From: Clostridiales bacterium
GTDB lineage: Bacteria; Bacillota; Clostridia; Oscillospirales; Oscillospiraceae
NCBI GenBank assembly: GCA_022786995.1
Contig: JALFUW010000001.1
Location: 1 to 41,443 of the forward strand
Direction: 5' to 3'
Length of the DNA stretch: 41,443 nt
In this document: positions 5,528 to 14,175 of the stretch, in pieces
Numbering within the stretch: the stretch's first letter is position 1
Layout of the letters: each line of letters starts with the position of its first letter
Program-made: the position numbers and the translations under genes
The notes under the pieces: model-generated
Databases searched by the model: none
Seen by the model: the letters and a program-made list of their open reading frames with translations, nothing else
What the model was told of the DNA's origin: nothing

Positions 5528-8299
5528 ATGATATTGAACCTGAAACGCTATCTTTCTCTTCTTCTGGTTCTGATGCTCCTCATTGGCATCGTACCCACAG
5601 CCTACGCCGCGGAGCCGGATACCGGCAGCGTAGTGCAGGAGGACACTACAGAGCCTACCGAGCCGACAGACCCGCCGGGAGAGCCGACATTATCTGCCCC
5701 TGCGGCCTTGCGCGCTGCTGGGGACTACGCGGTGATGTCCATTGCCAGCACCCAGAACAGCATTATGCTGTTTGATTATGCCGACAACGGCAACTACACC
5801 ACCGTCCTCAATTCTCAGGTTGCCTGCGCTTACAAGCCCAATGGCAGCGGAACCACCCGGACGGCGTACATCAAAAATCTGGGCTGGCACTTTGCCCGGT
5901 ACGGCGGCGTTGCTTATCCTGACGATCCTCTGTACTGCATTGAGCCCTGGCGAAGCTACGGCGCCAGCACCTCCGGCAACTCCGTGGACAGAGGTGTGAC
6001 CTTGGACGGCAGCGGAAGCACCACCGGCAGCAATGTGTGGTACGCCTTGCCCGCCGCCCGGAGAGAAGCCATTGGCCTGATCCTCCTGTACAGCAACCAG
6101 ATGTGGGACAAGTCCGTCAGCGTCACCACCACAAAGAAGGACAGCAATCCCAACGTACCCCTGCGGATTGCCACTCAGTTCCTGATCTACGAGATTGTCT
6201 GCGGTCTGCGGAATCCCACCACATTCCAGAGCAATTCCACCAACGAATGCGGCACCTCCGGCGATATCTTCTACAATGCCGGAGAAGCCAGCGTTCCGTA
6301 TTTCGCGCCCAAGTATAACGCGCTGGTGGACACAATTCAGGCGGCGAAGAAGATTCCCAGCTTTACCGCCTCCTTCAGCGGCAGCGCGCCCACCATCACC
6401 CTGAACGGCGAGGAAACCTCGGTTGCGGACAGCAACGGTGTCCTCTCAAACTTCTCCTTTACGGACGGCAATGGCGCAGAGTTCTACAAGAGCGGAAATA
6501 CCCTGTACATTACGCAAACGGGAGATATTTCCGAGTCTACGGTATTCAAAGCGACCCGAAATCTGCCCTCCGCGTCCAGTTCCACATTCAATATTTGGTA
6601 CATGTCGGGTTCCACCTACCAGACAACGGTATCCCTTGCCAATGCGTCCACGGGAAGCCTCAATGCCTACTTCAAGCTGAAGGCTGTCCCCCAGGTGGGC
6701 AACATCAGCCTGACGAAAACTACAGAGGACGGGCAGAACCTCTCTGGCTGGCGGTTTGGAATCTATTCCAATTCCGCCTGTACGAATCTGGTGTCCGGTC
6801 CTTACAGTACCAACAGCAGCGGCAAGATTACCATTACCGATCTGACAGCGGGTACCTATTACGTCAAGGAGCTGGGGCATACAGACAGCACCATCAACGC
6901 GAAGTATTACTGTGCAAGTACAAATCCGCAGAAGGTGACCGTAACAGCCAATGCCACAACAACGGTGCGGTTTACCAACAAGCTGAACACCGGCTCCATC
7001 AGCCTGACGAAAACCACCGAGGACAGCAAGAACCTATCCGGCTGGCAGTTTGGAATCTATTCGGATTCTGCTTGTACCACGCTGGTTTCCGGGCCGCATT
7101 CTACCGACACCAGCGGCAAGATTTCTGTGACCGGGCTGACCGCTGGCACCTATTATGTTAAGGAACTGGGGCATACAGACAGCGCCACCAGCGCTCTGTA
7201 TTACTGCTCCAGCAACAATCCGCAGGCAGTGACTGTGACCGCAGGCAGCACAGCCACGGTCAGCTTCGCAAACAAGCTGATCACCGGCGGCGTGAAGCTG
7301 GTGAAGGAAACCAACACAGGAGCGAATTTGAGTGGTTGGAAGATCGGGCTATATACAGATTCCGCCTGTACCAGTGCGGTCAGCGGCTCTCCCTTCACGA
7401 TGGGCACGGATGGCACGGTCATGGTTCCGGGCTTAACTCCTGGAACCTATTATGCCAAAGAAGCCGCGGTGACCGATTCGTATTGGGACTGCGACACTTC
7501 CGTGAAAACGGTCACGGTCACAGCCAACGGCACGTCTACTGTGACCTTCTCCAACACCCACAAGGGCCGGGGAAAGATCACCAAGGCCATGCCGGACGGC
7601 GGCAGCGCCGCAGGCTGGGAGTTTGAAGTCCGCGCATCGGATAATAGTCTCATTGGTACATTTGTAACAGGGGAAGATGGTACTGTTCTCACCGACTATC
7701 TTCTCCCCGGCACCTACACCGTCAAGGAAATCATCCCGGAGGGCAGTCCCTACACCTGTGACGCACCCAATCCCAAAACCATTACCATCGAAGCGGGGAA
7801 AACTACCGAGTTGACTTTTACCAACCGCCTGAAGCCGGGGGAAATCCTCATTCAGAAGGTGGACATCCATGGGGAACCCCTCGCCGGAGCGGAATTCCTG
7901 CTGGAATGGTCGGAGGACGGTCAGCAGTGGCAGACCGTGACCTATACGGATGCTCTGGATGTCTCCGAAGGAACCTGCACTTCGGATGGTCTTGCCGACG
8001 GAAAGCTTACCAGCGGGGAGGACGGCGTGGTTCGGTTCACGGGGCTGTCCCCGGGAAGTCTGTACCGGGTGACAGAAACCAAAGCTCCGGAGGGGTATCA
8101 GCTTCTTTCTGAGCCTGTCCACGAGGGAAGCATCCAGAAGGACGGGGAATACTTCATCCAGCTGACCGTGGTGAATGCCCCGGTATTCCAGCTGCCCATG
8201 ACCGGCTCTACTGGCTATTCTGCCATGACGGCAGTACAGGTGGGAATCTGCGTTGTCCTGCTGATTATCCTGTTCCGTCTGGCGAAGAAGCGGAGATAA
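5528..8299 (+). CDS. Thioester- and SpaA-domain LPXTG surface adhesin (pilus tip type)
   Basis: Predicted 923-aa cell-wall adhesin. ATG 5528 is chosen because AAAGGATG ends 5 bases upstream and a classic signal peptide follows (LKRYLSLLLVLMLLIGIVPT, then AYAAE). A Pro/Thr/Glu-rich linker comes next, then a thioester (TQXA) domain: Cys137 in LYCIEPW and Gln217 in ATQFLIYEI are the expected bond partners. From ~390 there are five SpaA/Cna-B type repeats, two of them nearly identical (period 98 aa), with YYVKE and YRVTETKAPEGYQL E-boxes for isopeptide bonds. The sorting signal LPMTG (889-893), a hydrophobic helix and KKRR end the protein. Thioester domains bond covalently to host or surface amines. 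Followed by the major pilin and two sortases, it is probably the tip subunit. Confidence 0.9.
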   Translation: MILNLKRYLSLLLVLMLLIGIVPTAYAAEPDTGSVVQEDTTEPTEPTDPPGEPTLSAPAALRAAGDYAVMSIASTQNSIMLFDYADNGNYTTVLNSQVACAYKPNGSGTTRTAYIKNLGWHFARYGGVAYPDDPLYCIEPWRSYGASTSGNSVDRGVTLDGSGSTTGSNVWYALPAARREAIGLILLYSNQMWDKSVSVTTTKKDSNPNVPLRIATQFLIYEIVCGLRNPTTFQSNSTNECGTSGDIFYNAGEASVPYFAPKYNALVDTIQAAKKIPSFTASFSGSAPTITLNGEETSVADSNGVLSNFSFTDGNGAEFYKSGNTLYITQTGDISESTVFKATRNLPSASSSTFNIWYMSGSTYQTTVSLANASTGSLNAYFKLKAVPQVGNISLTKTTEDGQNLSGWRFGIYSNSACTNLVSGPYSTNSSGKITITDLTAGTYYVKELGHTDSTINAKYYCASTNPQKVTVTANATTTVRFTNKLNTGSISLTKTTEDSKNLSGWQFGIYSDSACTTLVSGPHSTDTSGKISVTGLTAGTYYVKELGHTDSATSALYYCSSNNPQAVTVTAGSTATVSFANKLITGGVKLVKETNTGANLSGWKIGLYTDSACTSAVSGSPFTMGTDGTVMVPGLTPGTYYAKEAAVTDSYWDCDTSVKTVTVTANGTSTVTFSNTHKGRGKITKAMPDGGSAAGWEFEVRASDNSLIGTFVTGEDGTVLTDYLLPGTYTVKEIIPEGSPYTCDAPNPKTITIEAGKTTELTFTNRLKPGEILIQKVDIHGEPLAGAEFLLEWSEDGQQWQTVTYTDALDVSEGTCTSDGLADGKLTSGEDGVVRFTGLSPGSLYRVTETKAPEGYQLLSEPVHEGSIQKDGEYFIQLTVVNAPVFQLPMTGSTGYSAMTAVQVGICVVLLIILFRLAKKRR
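6701..7580 (+). repeat. Tandem SpaA-domain coding repeats
   Basis: Three consecutive units of about 294 bp (98 codons) start near 6701, 6995 and 7289 inside the adhesin gene. The first two share long identical stretches, such as CATCAGCCTGACGAAAAC and GGTTTGGAATCTATTC-like blocks. The third is more diverged. Such repeats can expand or contract by recombination and so vary the adhesin length between strains. Confidence 0.75.
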
Positions 8300-8303
8300 G
8301 CCC

Positions 8304-8372
8304 ATGAATCCGCCCTACAGAGCAAGGGATAGGCCGCTGCCTGTCGAAAAACCATGGCAAAAATCAACACAC
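8304..8372 (+). CDS. Possible 22-aa peptide between the pilus genes
   Basis: A short open frame starts at ATG 8304 (MNPPYRARDRPLPVEKPW, then QKSTH), 7 bases after a CGGAGA sequence inside the end of the adhesin gene. It is basic and proline-rich and ends 26 bases before the pilin ATG. It may be a leader peptide or chance. Support is limited to the position and a weak ribosome site. Confidence 0.2.
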
Positions 8373-8398
8373 TGATATTATGAAAGGAAATGCTTCTA

Positions 8399-10285
8399 AT
8401 GAAACAGTTTACCAAAGCAATCGCCCTGATTCTCTCCCTCACGCTGCTCCTGAGCTTCCCCGTTGGCGCATCTGCCGCCGAGCCGGAGAACGCCACCATT
8501 GATACCGTCGCCAAAGGCTCCCTGACCATCTACAAGGTAGACCTGACCAATGCCGAAAAGGACGGTGTCTGGGATTCCAGCTATGTGTCCACCGGCGTCT
8601 ACGACCAGACCGTAAATGATACCCTGAACAGTTATGCCCTGAAGGATGTGGAATTCACCTACCTCCGGGTTGCGGATGTTGTTCAGTTCACGGAGTCCAC
8701 AGCGGACGGCGCGGATTTTGACCATGTGGAAACCCTGTACGGCATCAGCAAAACCGCGGGCGCTGAACTGCTCGCTGCCCTGGGTCTGGCAAACGGCGCC
8801 AATCGATATGAAAATGCGGATCAGAGTGACAAGCTGAACGCTTCCAATTACTACTACCAGTCCGATGCGCTGATTTCCGCCCTGAGCACCGCACTGGAAG
8901 CCAACGCCACCACCGTGAAGAACGCGCTGGAAGCCTACGTCACCGCTGGCGGCGGCACCGCCATGCCCCTGACGGATACCTACGGCAAGACCAAGGCAGA
9001 AAACCTCGACTTGGGCTTGTATCTGGTGGTGGAAACCAAGGTGCCCGAAATGGTCACCAGCACCTGCAACCCCTTCTTCATCAGCCTGCCCATGACTTCC
9101 GGTGATGGGAATGGCTGGATTTACGATGTAACAGCGTACCCCAAGAATCTGACCGGCGATCCCACCCTGGATAAGACCCTGCGGGAAAACAAGGACGATA
9201 CCGGCAAGCACAATGGTACCTCCGGCATTACCGACGGCTACGCTGCCACCGGCACCGCATCCGACGGAGACATTGTAGATTACCAGATCGTCAGCACCCT
9301 GCCCAGCATTACCTCCGCGTCCACCTACCTGACCTGCTACACCTTCGTCGATACCCTGAGCAAAGGCATCACCTACAATAAAAATGATGTTGTTCTGGAA
9401 TTCTTCTCCGACGCTACCTGCACCGATTCCATTGCCAAGTGGACGGAAACAGACGGCAAGTTCACCGTCACCTACAGCACCACGGATACCGGCGAGTCCA
9501 AAATGACCATTGCAATGACGGCGGAGGGTCTGAAAGAGATCAACACCTCCAAGGCGGTGTACGCTGAAAGCGCCATGGTCAATTCCGGCTACTCCGACTG
9601 TACCCTGCGGATTACTTACGCTGCCACCGTCAGCAGCAGCGCTGATGTGGTCTACGGCGACAACGGCAACCCCAATGAGGTGGTGTTGACCTGGAAGCGC
9701 ACCTCTCAGGATTCCTATGATACCCTGAAAGATGCCGCCAAGGTCTACACCTACGGTTTGGAGCTGACCAAAGTGTTCTCTGACGGCAAGGGAGATTTCT
9801 CCAAGGTTCAGTTCATCATGCAGAACAAGACAGACGGCTATTTTGTCGAGGCGGCGCTGGATGAGGATTCCGGCATTTACTATGTCACCGACCATGTCAC
9901 GGACAAGAAGGACGCTACCCGTTTTGTTCCCGTCAGTGGGGATGGCAAGGGAAAAATCATCCTCAAGGGACTGGAGGACGATGAATATACCATCACCGAA
10001 ATCAAAACCGCTGACGGCTACACCCTGCTGAAAAACGCTATTACGGTGGTGATCACCCGGAATGAAGGTTCTGCCTCTGCCACGGTGGACGGCAATCAGG
10101 TGAATATGCTGACGGACAGCGGCAGCGCCAACGCTCTCGCCCCTCTCAGCGTGGTGAATACCAGCGGCTTTGACCTGCCTGCCACCGGTGACCGGGGTGT
10201 GTGGATCTACGGTCTGGCTGGCATCCTGCTCATGGCGGGTTCTGCTGCCTGCATTATTTTCGCCACCCGCAAGAAATCCAAGTGA
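8399..10285 (+). CDS. LPXTG-anchored major pilin with isopeptide domains
   Basis: Predicted 628-aa shaft subunit of a sortase-assembled pilus. ATG 8399 is preferred to 8390, which is too close to GAAAGGA (8382-8388). The signal peptide is KAIALILSLTLLLSFPVGAS plus AAEPE. A pilin motif, W240 to Lys249 in WIYDVTAYPKN, supplies the lysine that class C sortase joins to the next subunit. An E-box (Glu534 in YTITEIKTADGY) supports an intramolecular isopeptide bond. LPATG (593-597), a membrane helix and the RKKSK tail form the sorting signal. Domain order matches the SpaH/EbpB family of major pilins. A GAAA-loop hairpin and the sortase genes follow. Confidence 0.9.
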   Translation: MKQFTKAIALILSLTLLLSFPVGASAAEPENATIDTVAKGSLTIYKVDLTNAEKDGVWDSSYVSTGVYDQTVNDTLNSYALKDVEFTYLRVADVVQFTESTADGADFDHVETLYGISKTAGAELLAALGLANGANRYENADQSDKLNASNYYYQSDALISALSTALEANATTVKNALEAYVTAGGGTAMPLTDTYGKTKAENLDLGLYLVVETKVPEMVTSTCNPFFISLPMTSGDGNGWIYDVTAYPKNLTGDPTLDKTLRENKDDTGKHNGTSGITDGYAATGTASDGDIVDYQIVSTLPSITSASTYLTCYTFVDTLSKGITYNKNDVVLEFFSDATCTDSIAKWTETDGKFTVTYSTTDTGESKMTIAMTAEGLKEINTSKAVYAESAMVNSGYSDCTLRITYAATVSSSADVVYGDNGNPNEVVLTWKRTSQDSYDTLKDAAKVYTYGLELTKVFSDGKGDFSKVQFIMQNKTDGYFVEAALDEDSGIYYVTDHVTDKKDATRFVPVSGDGKGKIILKGLEDDEYTITEIKTADGYTLLKNAITVVITRNEGSASATVDGNQVNMLTDSGSANALAPLSVVNTSGFDLPATGDRGVWIYGLAGILLMAGSAACIIFATRKKSK

Positions 10286-10298
10286 GCATCTTTCATCT

Positions 10299-10320
10299 GC
10301 CCCGGAGGAAACTCCGGGGC
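10299..10320 (+). promoter_or_regulatory. Perfect GC-rich hairpin with GAAA tetraloop after the pilin gene
   Basis: GCCCCGGAG (10299-10307), GAAA, CTCCGGGGC (10312-10320): a flawless 9-bp stem closed by a GNRA loop. There is no T tract, so it is not a standard terminator. Lying between the highly expressed pilin and the catalytic sortase, it could protect the pilin mRNA end or reduce read-through. Confidence 0.55.
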
Positions 10321-10341
10321 GGCGCAGTCAGGGGAGAAAGC

Positions 10342-11241
10342 ATGAAGCAAAGGTATCTGCAAATTCTCCTTGCGGCTGTCCTGTTCCTGCTGGCGCTGGG
10401 GCTGACGCTGTATCCCGTGGTCAGCAACTACTATAACCAGCGCCACCAATCCCAGATTCAGACCGCCTACCGAGAGGTGCTGGAACAGACGGACACCGCG
10501 GAACTTGAGCGTATCCGGGAAAATGCAGTGGAGTACAACAAATCTATCACCCCCGGTGCGGCGGAGGAAGCCTATTCGCAGGAGTCCATCACGGCTACAT
10601 CAGAAGATTATGTTAACCAATTAGATGTAGGCGGGAGCGGAATCATGGGGTATGTGGAAATACCGAAGATCAGCGTAGACCTTCCCATTTACCACGGAAC
10701 GGGAAGTGATTCGCTGGACAGAGGAACCGGGCATCTGCTGGGTTCCTCCCTGCCGGTGGGCGGCGAGAGCACCCATGCCATCATCACGGGACACAGCGGC
10801 ATGGCATCCCAGAAGATGTTCACGGATCTGGAGCAGCTTCAGGAGGGGGATGTGTTTTACCTTCGTGTGCTGGACGAGGTTCTTGCTTATCAAGTGGATG
10901 CCATTCACACGGTACTGCCCCATGATACCACCTATCTGGGAATCGTTCCTGGACAGGATTTGTGTACGCTGGTGACCTGCACACCCACAGGGATCAATAC
11001 CCACCGCCTGCTGGTACAGGGAAGCCGGATTCCCTATGAACCAATAATAGAAGCTCAGAATGCAGATTCGGAACATGAGGTTGCTGCTTCTTCCCACTGG
11101 GAGGATCAATACTGGCTGGGCATCCGCTTGGGACTGGTGGCAATGGTTTTTCTGACGCTGATTGTCAATGTTCTGCTTTACATCCGCAAAAACAGAGGAA
11201 GGGCGGCCCGCAGGAAAGGTGGCCGCTATGTCAGAAAGTAA
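10342..11241 (+). CDS. Class C sortase (pilus polymerase) 1
   Basis: Predicted 299-aa membrane transpeptidase that polymerises pilins by joining the LPXTG threonine to the pilin-motif lysine. The ORF opens earlier, but ATG 10342 with GGGGAGAA upstream gives a normal N-terminus with a membrane helix (LQILLAAVLFLLALGLTL). Catalytic triad: His151 (ITGHSG), Cys213 (TLVTCTP), Arg222 (THRLL). A second membrane helix near the C-terminus (LGLVAMVFLTLIVNVLLYI) and a basic tail are typical of class C. The lid is likely the segment before GYVEIPKI. The gene overlaps the next sortase by 14 bases. Confidence 0.9.
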   Translation: MKQRYLQILLAAVLFLLALGLTLYPVVSNYYNQRHQSQIQTAYREVLEQTDTAELERIRENAVEYNKSITPGAAEEAYSQESITATSEDYVNQLDVGGSGIMGYVEIPKISVDLPIYHGTGSDSLDRGTGHLLGSSLPVGGESTHAIITGHSGMASQKMFTDLEQLQEGDVFYLRVLDEVLAYQVDAIHTVLPHDTTYLGIVPGQDLCTLVTCTPTGINTHRLLVQGSRIPYEPIIEAQNADSEHEVAASSHWEDQYWLGIRLGLVAMVFLTLIVNVLLYIRKNRGRAARRKGGRYVRK

Positions 11242-12010
11242 GGGAAAAATCATATTTGCCATTCTGGCTGTGCTGCTTCTGCTGTTCGGCGGCGGTGTCA
11301 CGCTGTATCCCTTCCTGAACGGGTTGTGGGTGGAGCATACCATGCACAAGGATGCGGAGAACTTCCTGCTTCTGTTGGAGGACAGCCCAGAGGAAACCAA
11401 GGGAGGAGTTTCCTATGTCATTGCAGAGGAGCCGGAGAAGGAGAAAGGCACTGTGCCGGAACAGTATCCCCAACTCTGGCTGGACATGAAGGCCTACAAC
11501 GAAACCATCTTCCGGGAGGGGCAGGAAGGTCTGTCTGACCCCGCTGCCTATGAGAAGCCCAGCTTCCATCTGGGGGATTATGGTCTGGACAGTGAGGTCT
11601 TCGGTGTCCTCTCCATCCCCCGGCTGGAGCTGCGCATGCCCATCTATCTGGGCGCGACCGAGGAAAACATGGCAAACGGTGCTGCCGTCATGGGTCAGAC
11701 CAGCCTGCCCATCGGCGGCACAAATACCAACTGCGTCCTCGCCGGGCACCGGGGCTGGAACGGCGCTGCCTATTTTCTGTACGTCGACCGACTGATCCCG
11801 GGGGATACGGTTACCGTTACCAATCTCTGGGAAACCCTGAACTACAAGGTATCTGACATTAAGGTCATTTCCCCCAACGATGTGGACGCCATCCACATTC
11901 AATCCAACCGTGACTTATTAACCCTGCTCACCTGCCACCCGCCTGCTTCCGGGGGGAAGCAGCGGTATCTGGTATTCTGTGAGCGCACTGACAATATGGA
12001 GGTTTCATGA
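11228..12010 (+). CDS. Class C sortase 2
   Basis: Predicted 260 aa. ATG 11228 lies within the end of sortase 1, with GAAAGGTGG upstream. One N-terminal membrane helix (IIFAILAVLLLLFGGGVTL) is present and there is no C-terminal one, unlike its neighbour. Catalytic residues: His174 (AGHRGW), Cys236 (TLLTCHP), Arg246 (KQRYLV). The two sortases probably divide the work between shaft polymerisation and adding the tip, or anchoring. The stop overlaps the ATG of the VirB2-like gene (ATGA), which ties the pilus cassette to the conjugation machinery at the translational level. Confidence 0.9.
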   Translation: MSESKGKIIFAILAVLLLLFGGGVTLYPFLNGLWVEHTMHKDAENFLLLLEDSPEETKGGVSYVIAEEPEKEKGTVPEQYPQLWLDMKAYNETIFREGQEGLSDPAAYEKPSFHLGDYGLDSEVFGVLSIPRLELRMPIYLGATEENMANGAAVMGQTSLPIGGTNTNCVLAGHRGWNGAAYFLYVDRLIPGDTVTVTNLWETLNYKVSDIKVISPNDVDAIHIQSNRDLLTLLTCHPPASGGKQRYLVFCERTDNMEVS

Positions 12011-12348
12011 AGAAAAGAATTGTAAGACTGTTCACCATGCTCTGCGTCCTGACGCTGTTTGTGGCCTTTATGGCAATTCCTGCCAGCGCCACCGCCGCTG
12101 GCAACGTGTCCGGCGCGATTGAGGGCACCTGGAACGCCGCCAAGGGACAGGTGCAGACCATCGTCAACAATGTGGTGTTTCCCGTGATTGACATGATTCT
12201 GGCGGTGCTGCTGTTCGTCAAGATCGCAACGGCGTATATGGACTACCGCAAACACGGACAGTTCGAGTTCACCGCCCCGGCAATTCTCTTTGCCTGCCTG
12301 CTGTTCGCTCTCACCGCGCCCAGCTATATCTGGAGCATCCTCGGCTGA
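12007..12348 (+). CDS. VirB2/TrbC-like conjugative pilin or membrane subunit (DUF3852-like)
   Basis: Predicted 113 aa. A cleavable signal (RIVRLFTMLCVLTLFVAFMA, then IPASATA) is followed by two hydrophobic helices (VVFPVIDMILAVLLFVKIAT and FTAPAILFACLLFALTAPSY) flanking a short basic loop. This topology matches VirB2/TrbC-type subunits of type IV secretion systems. Position immediately before VirB6- and VirB3-like genes agrees. I recall the family as DUF3852, but the name is less certain than the topology. Start overlaps the sortase stop. Confidence 0.7.
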   Translation: MKKRIVRLFTMLCVLTLFVAFMAIPASATAAGNVSGAIEGTWNAAKGQVQTIVNNVVFPVIDMILAVLLFVKIATAYMDYRKHGQFEFTAPAILFACLLFALTAPSYIWSILG

Positions 12349-12364
12349 TGGGCGGTGACGGCCT

Positions 12365-13291
12365 TTGTTTGACTGGTTAGGGGATATCCTCTCAGGGCTG
12401 GGAGATGCCCTGAGTGTGGTATTCGAGGGAATCGGCGCGGACATCGCCGTGGATATCTGGAACGCGTTGGTGGAATGGATTTACAACACGGTTTTTGACG
12501 CGGTGGCTGACCTTTTCACCAGCATGAACAATATGGGCGCGGAGATTTTCAATTTGAGTTGGGTGAACGCCGTGGTGCGGCTGTTCACCCTGTTCGGCTG
12601 GGCGCTCTTCGCCGTGGGCGTGGTAGGCGCTGTGTTCGAGGTGGCCATAGAAGCCCAGTCGGGAAGAACCAGCATCAAGGGCGCTGCCCTGAATGTGCTG
12701 CAGGGCTTCTTTGCCTGCGCGCTGATAGGCGTTCTCCCGGTGGAGCTGTACAAATTCTGCGTTTCCCTGCAGAACAGCTTCGCCGGTGATTTGACCCGCA
12801 TCTTTTCCGGCGCACAAGGCTCCACCATTGGAGAAATCACCGCATTTATCTTGCGAACCGTGTTTACCTTGGGAACACCCACGGAACCTGTGCTGAAGCT
12901 GCTGTTCTTTCTGCTGTCCTTTTCCTACTGCGCCATTAAGGTGTTCTTCGCCAACATCAAGCGGGGCGGCATTCTGCTGATTCAGATTGCGGTGGGGTCG
13001 CTGTACATGTTCAGCGTGCCCAGAGGCTATACCGATGGCTTCAACCAGTGGTGCAAGCAGATCATGGCAATCTGCCTGACAGCTTTTCTGCAAACCACCC
13101 TGCTGTTTCTCGGAATGCTGACCCTGCAGGACAATATGCTGATGGGCCTAGGAATTATGTTAACTGCCAATGAGGTGCCTCGGATCGCCCAGCAGTTTGG
13201 ACTGGATTCCAGCGTCCGGGTGAATGTGTCCAGCGTAGTCTACAGCACCTCCTCGGCGGTGAATCTGGCGAAAAATCTGATGAGAAAGTGA
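12365..13291 (+). CDS. VirB6/TrbL-like polytopic conjugation protein
   Basis: Predicted 308 aa with at least five membrane helices (for example FTLFGWALFAVGVVGAVFEV, LLFFLLSFSYCAIKVFF, AICLTAFLQTTLLFLGMLTL). The N-terminal ~60 residues are amphipathic (MFDWLGDILSGLGDALSVV). Polytopic proteins of this kind form the inner-membrane core of type IV secretion systems. The start is TTG 12365 with GGGCGGTGA upstream; no ATG or GTG lies in frame before the conserved N-terminus. It is followed 8 bases later by a VirB3-like gene. Confidence 0.75.
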   Translation: MFDWLGDILSGLGDALSVVFEGIGADIAVDIWNALVEWIYNTVFDAVADLFTSMNNMGAEIFNLSWVNAVVRLFTLFGWALFAVGVVGAVFEVAIEAQSGRTSIKGAALNVLQGFFACALIGVLPVELYKFCVSLQNSFAGDLTRIFSGAQGSTIGEITAFILRTVFTLGTPTEPVLKLLFFLLSFSYCAIKVFFANIKRGGILLIQIAVGSLYMFSVPRGYTDGFNQWCKQIMAICLTAFLQTTLLFLGMLTLQDNMLMGLGIMLTANEVPRIAQQFGLDSSVRVNVSSVVYSTSSAVNLAKNLMRK

Positions 13292-13299
13292 GGACACCC

Positions 13300-13560
13300 A
13301 TGAAAACCTATATCTATCCCCAGAACCTGAAAGCCAAGCCCCATCTCTGGCTTTGGGGTATGCGGGATTTTGTGATTCTGGCAATCGCGGCTCTGCTGTC
13401 GGTGGTGCTGTTGGTGCATTCCGGGCTGCTGTTCCCCCTGGCGGGGACTCTGTGCTTTGCCTTCATGACCATCCGCATGGAGGACACCACCGTCATGGAC
13501 TATCTGGGGTATGCCACCCGGCACTTCGTGACCAGCCAGAAATATTATGAATGGAGATGA
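13300..13560 (+). CDS. VirB3/PrgI-like conjugation protein
   Basis: Predicted 86 aa. A short N-terminus (MKTYIYPQNLKAKPHLWLWG) is followed by two adjacent membrane helices (MRDFVILAIAALLSVVLLV, LLFPLAGTLCFAFMTI) and a cytoplasmic tail. Size, hairpin topology and position directly before VirB4 genes match VirB3/PrgI/TcpE-type partners of the VirB4 ATPase. ATG 13300 is preferred over GTG 13288, which overlaps the previous gene. GTGAGGAC provides a ribosome site. Confidence 0.7.
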   Translation: MKTYIYPQNLKAKPHLWLWGMRDFVILAIAALLSVVLLVHSGLLFPLAGTLCFAFMTIRMEDTTVMDYLGYATRHFVTSQKYYEWR

Positions 13561-13563
13561 GTC

Positions 13564-14175
13564 ATGGACAATACAAAACGAAAGCGTCAGGAGAAAAGAC
13601 GGAAAAAGCCCCGGGGCCGCTCTGTGCAGGAGCTTATGGGCATCCGGGGCTTTACCCGGTACGGTCTGGCTACGGACTATGGAGAACTGCTGCTGTTCCG
13701 GGTGTCTCCCGTAAACATCTCAGTGCTGTCCTCATCCAATATTGATGTGAAAATCCATACCCTGCAAACCGCCCTGACGGTGATGCCGGATTTGGAAATT
13801 ATCTGCACCGACTCCTGCGAGTGCTTCGATGCCAACAAGGCATACCTGCGCCAGCGGGAACGGGAGGAGAGCAATGCCTGTGTCCGGCGGCTTCTGCATC
13901 AGGATGGAGAAATGCTGACGGAGCTGCAGGCTGAGATGTCCACCGCCCGGCAGTTCGTGTTCCTGCGACGCTGTTCCGGGCTAAAGCCGGAGCAGGTGCT
14001 GAGTCTGGTGAATGAAACCCACAAGCAGCTGGCAGGGGCGGGCTTTGAGGTGCAGCGGATGAAGAAGCCGGATATCAAGCGATTTCTTGCCATCTACTTC
14101 GGCGCTTCCATGGACGGCGACCGGATGCCGGATGTGGACGGTGCCCAGTATGTGAAAGGGGTGAGGGCAAAATGA
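13564..14175 (+). CDS. Probable N-terminal half of a split VirB4
   Basis: Predicted 203-aa soluble protein with a very basic start (RKRQEKRRKKPRGR). The body (GIRGFTRYGLATDYGELLLF, then RVSPVNISVLSSSNID) and the helical end (LRRCSGLKPEQVLSLVNETH, then KQLAGAGFEVQRM) follow the layout of VirB4 N-terminal domains. The downstream VirB4 gene overlaps by four bases and is short for the family, so the two products likely form one ATPase unit. The homology claim is inference from layout and position. The alternative is an unrelated VirB4 partner. Confidence 0.55.
   Translation: MDNTKRKRQEKRRKKPRGRSVQELMGIRGFTRYGLATDYGELLLFRVSPVNISVLSSSNIDVKIHTLQTALTVMPDLEIICTDSCECFDANKAYLRQREREESNACVRRLLHQDGEMLTELQAEMSTARQFVFLRRCSGLKPEQVLSLVNETHKQLAGAGFEVQRMKKPDIKRFLAIYFGASMDGDRMPDVDGAQYVKGVRAK

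Noticed and set aside
6701..7580. CRISPR-like array
   Set aside because: The repeats are long protein-coding SpaA units in frame, without short repeats and unique spacers. No CRISPR array or cas gene is seen elsewhere in the window.
8396..9895. 499-aa minus-strand ORF
   Set aside because: Antisense to the pilin gene, glycine-rich mirror of its threonine/alanine codons; no start signal.
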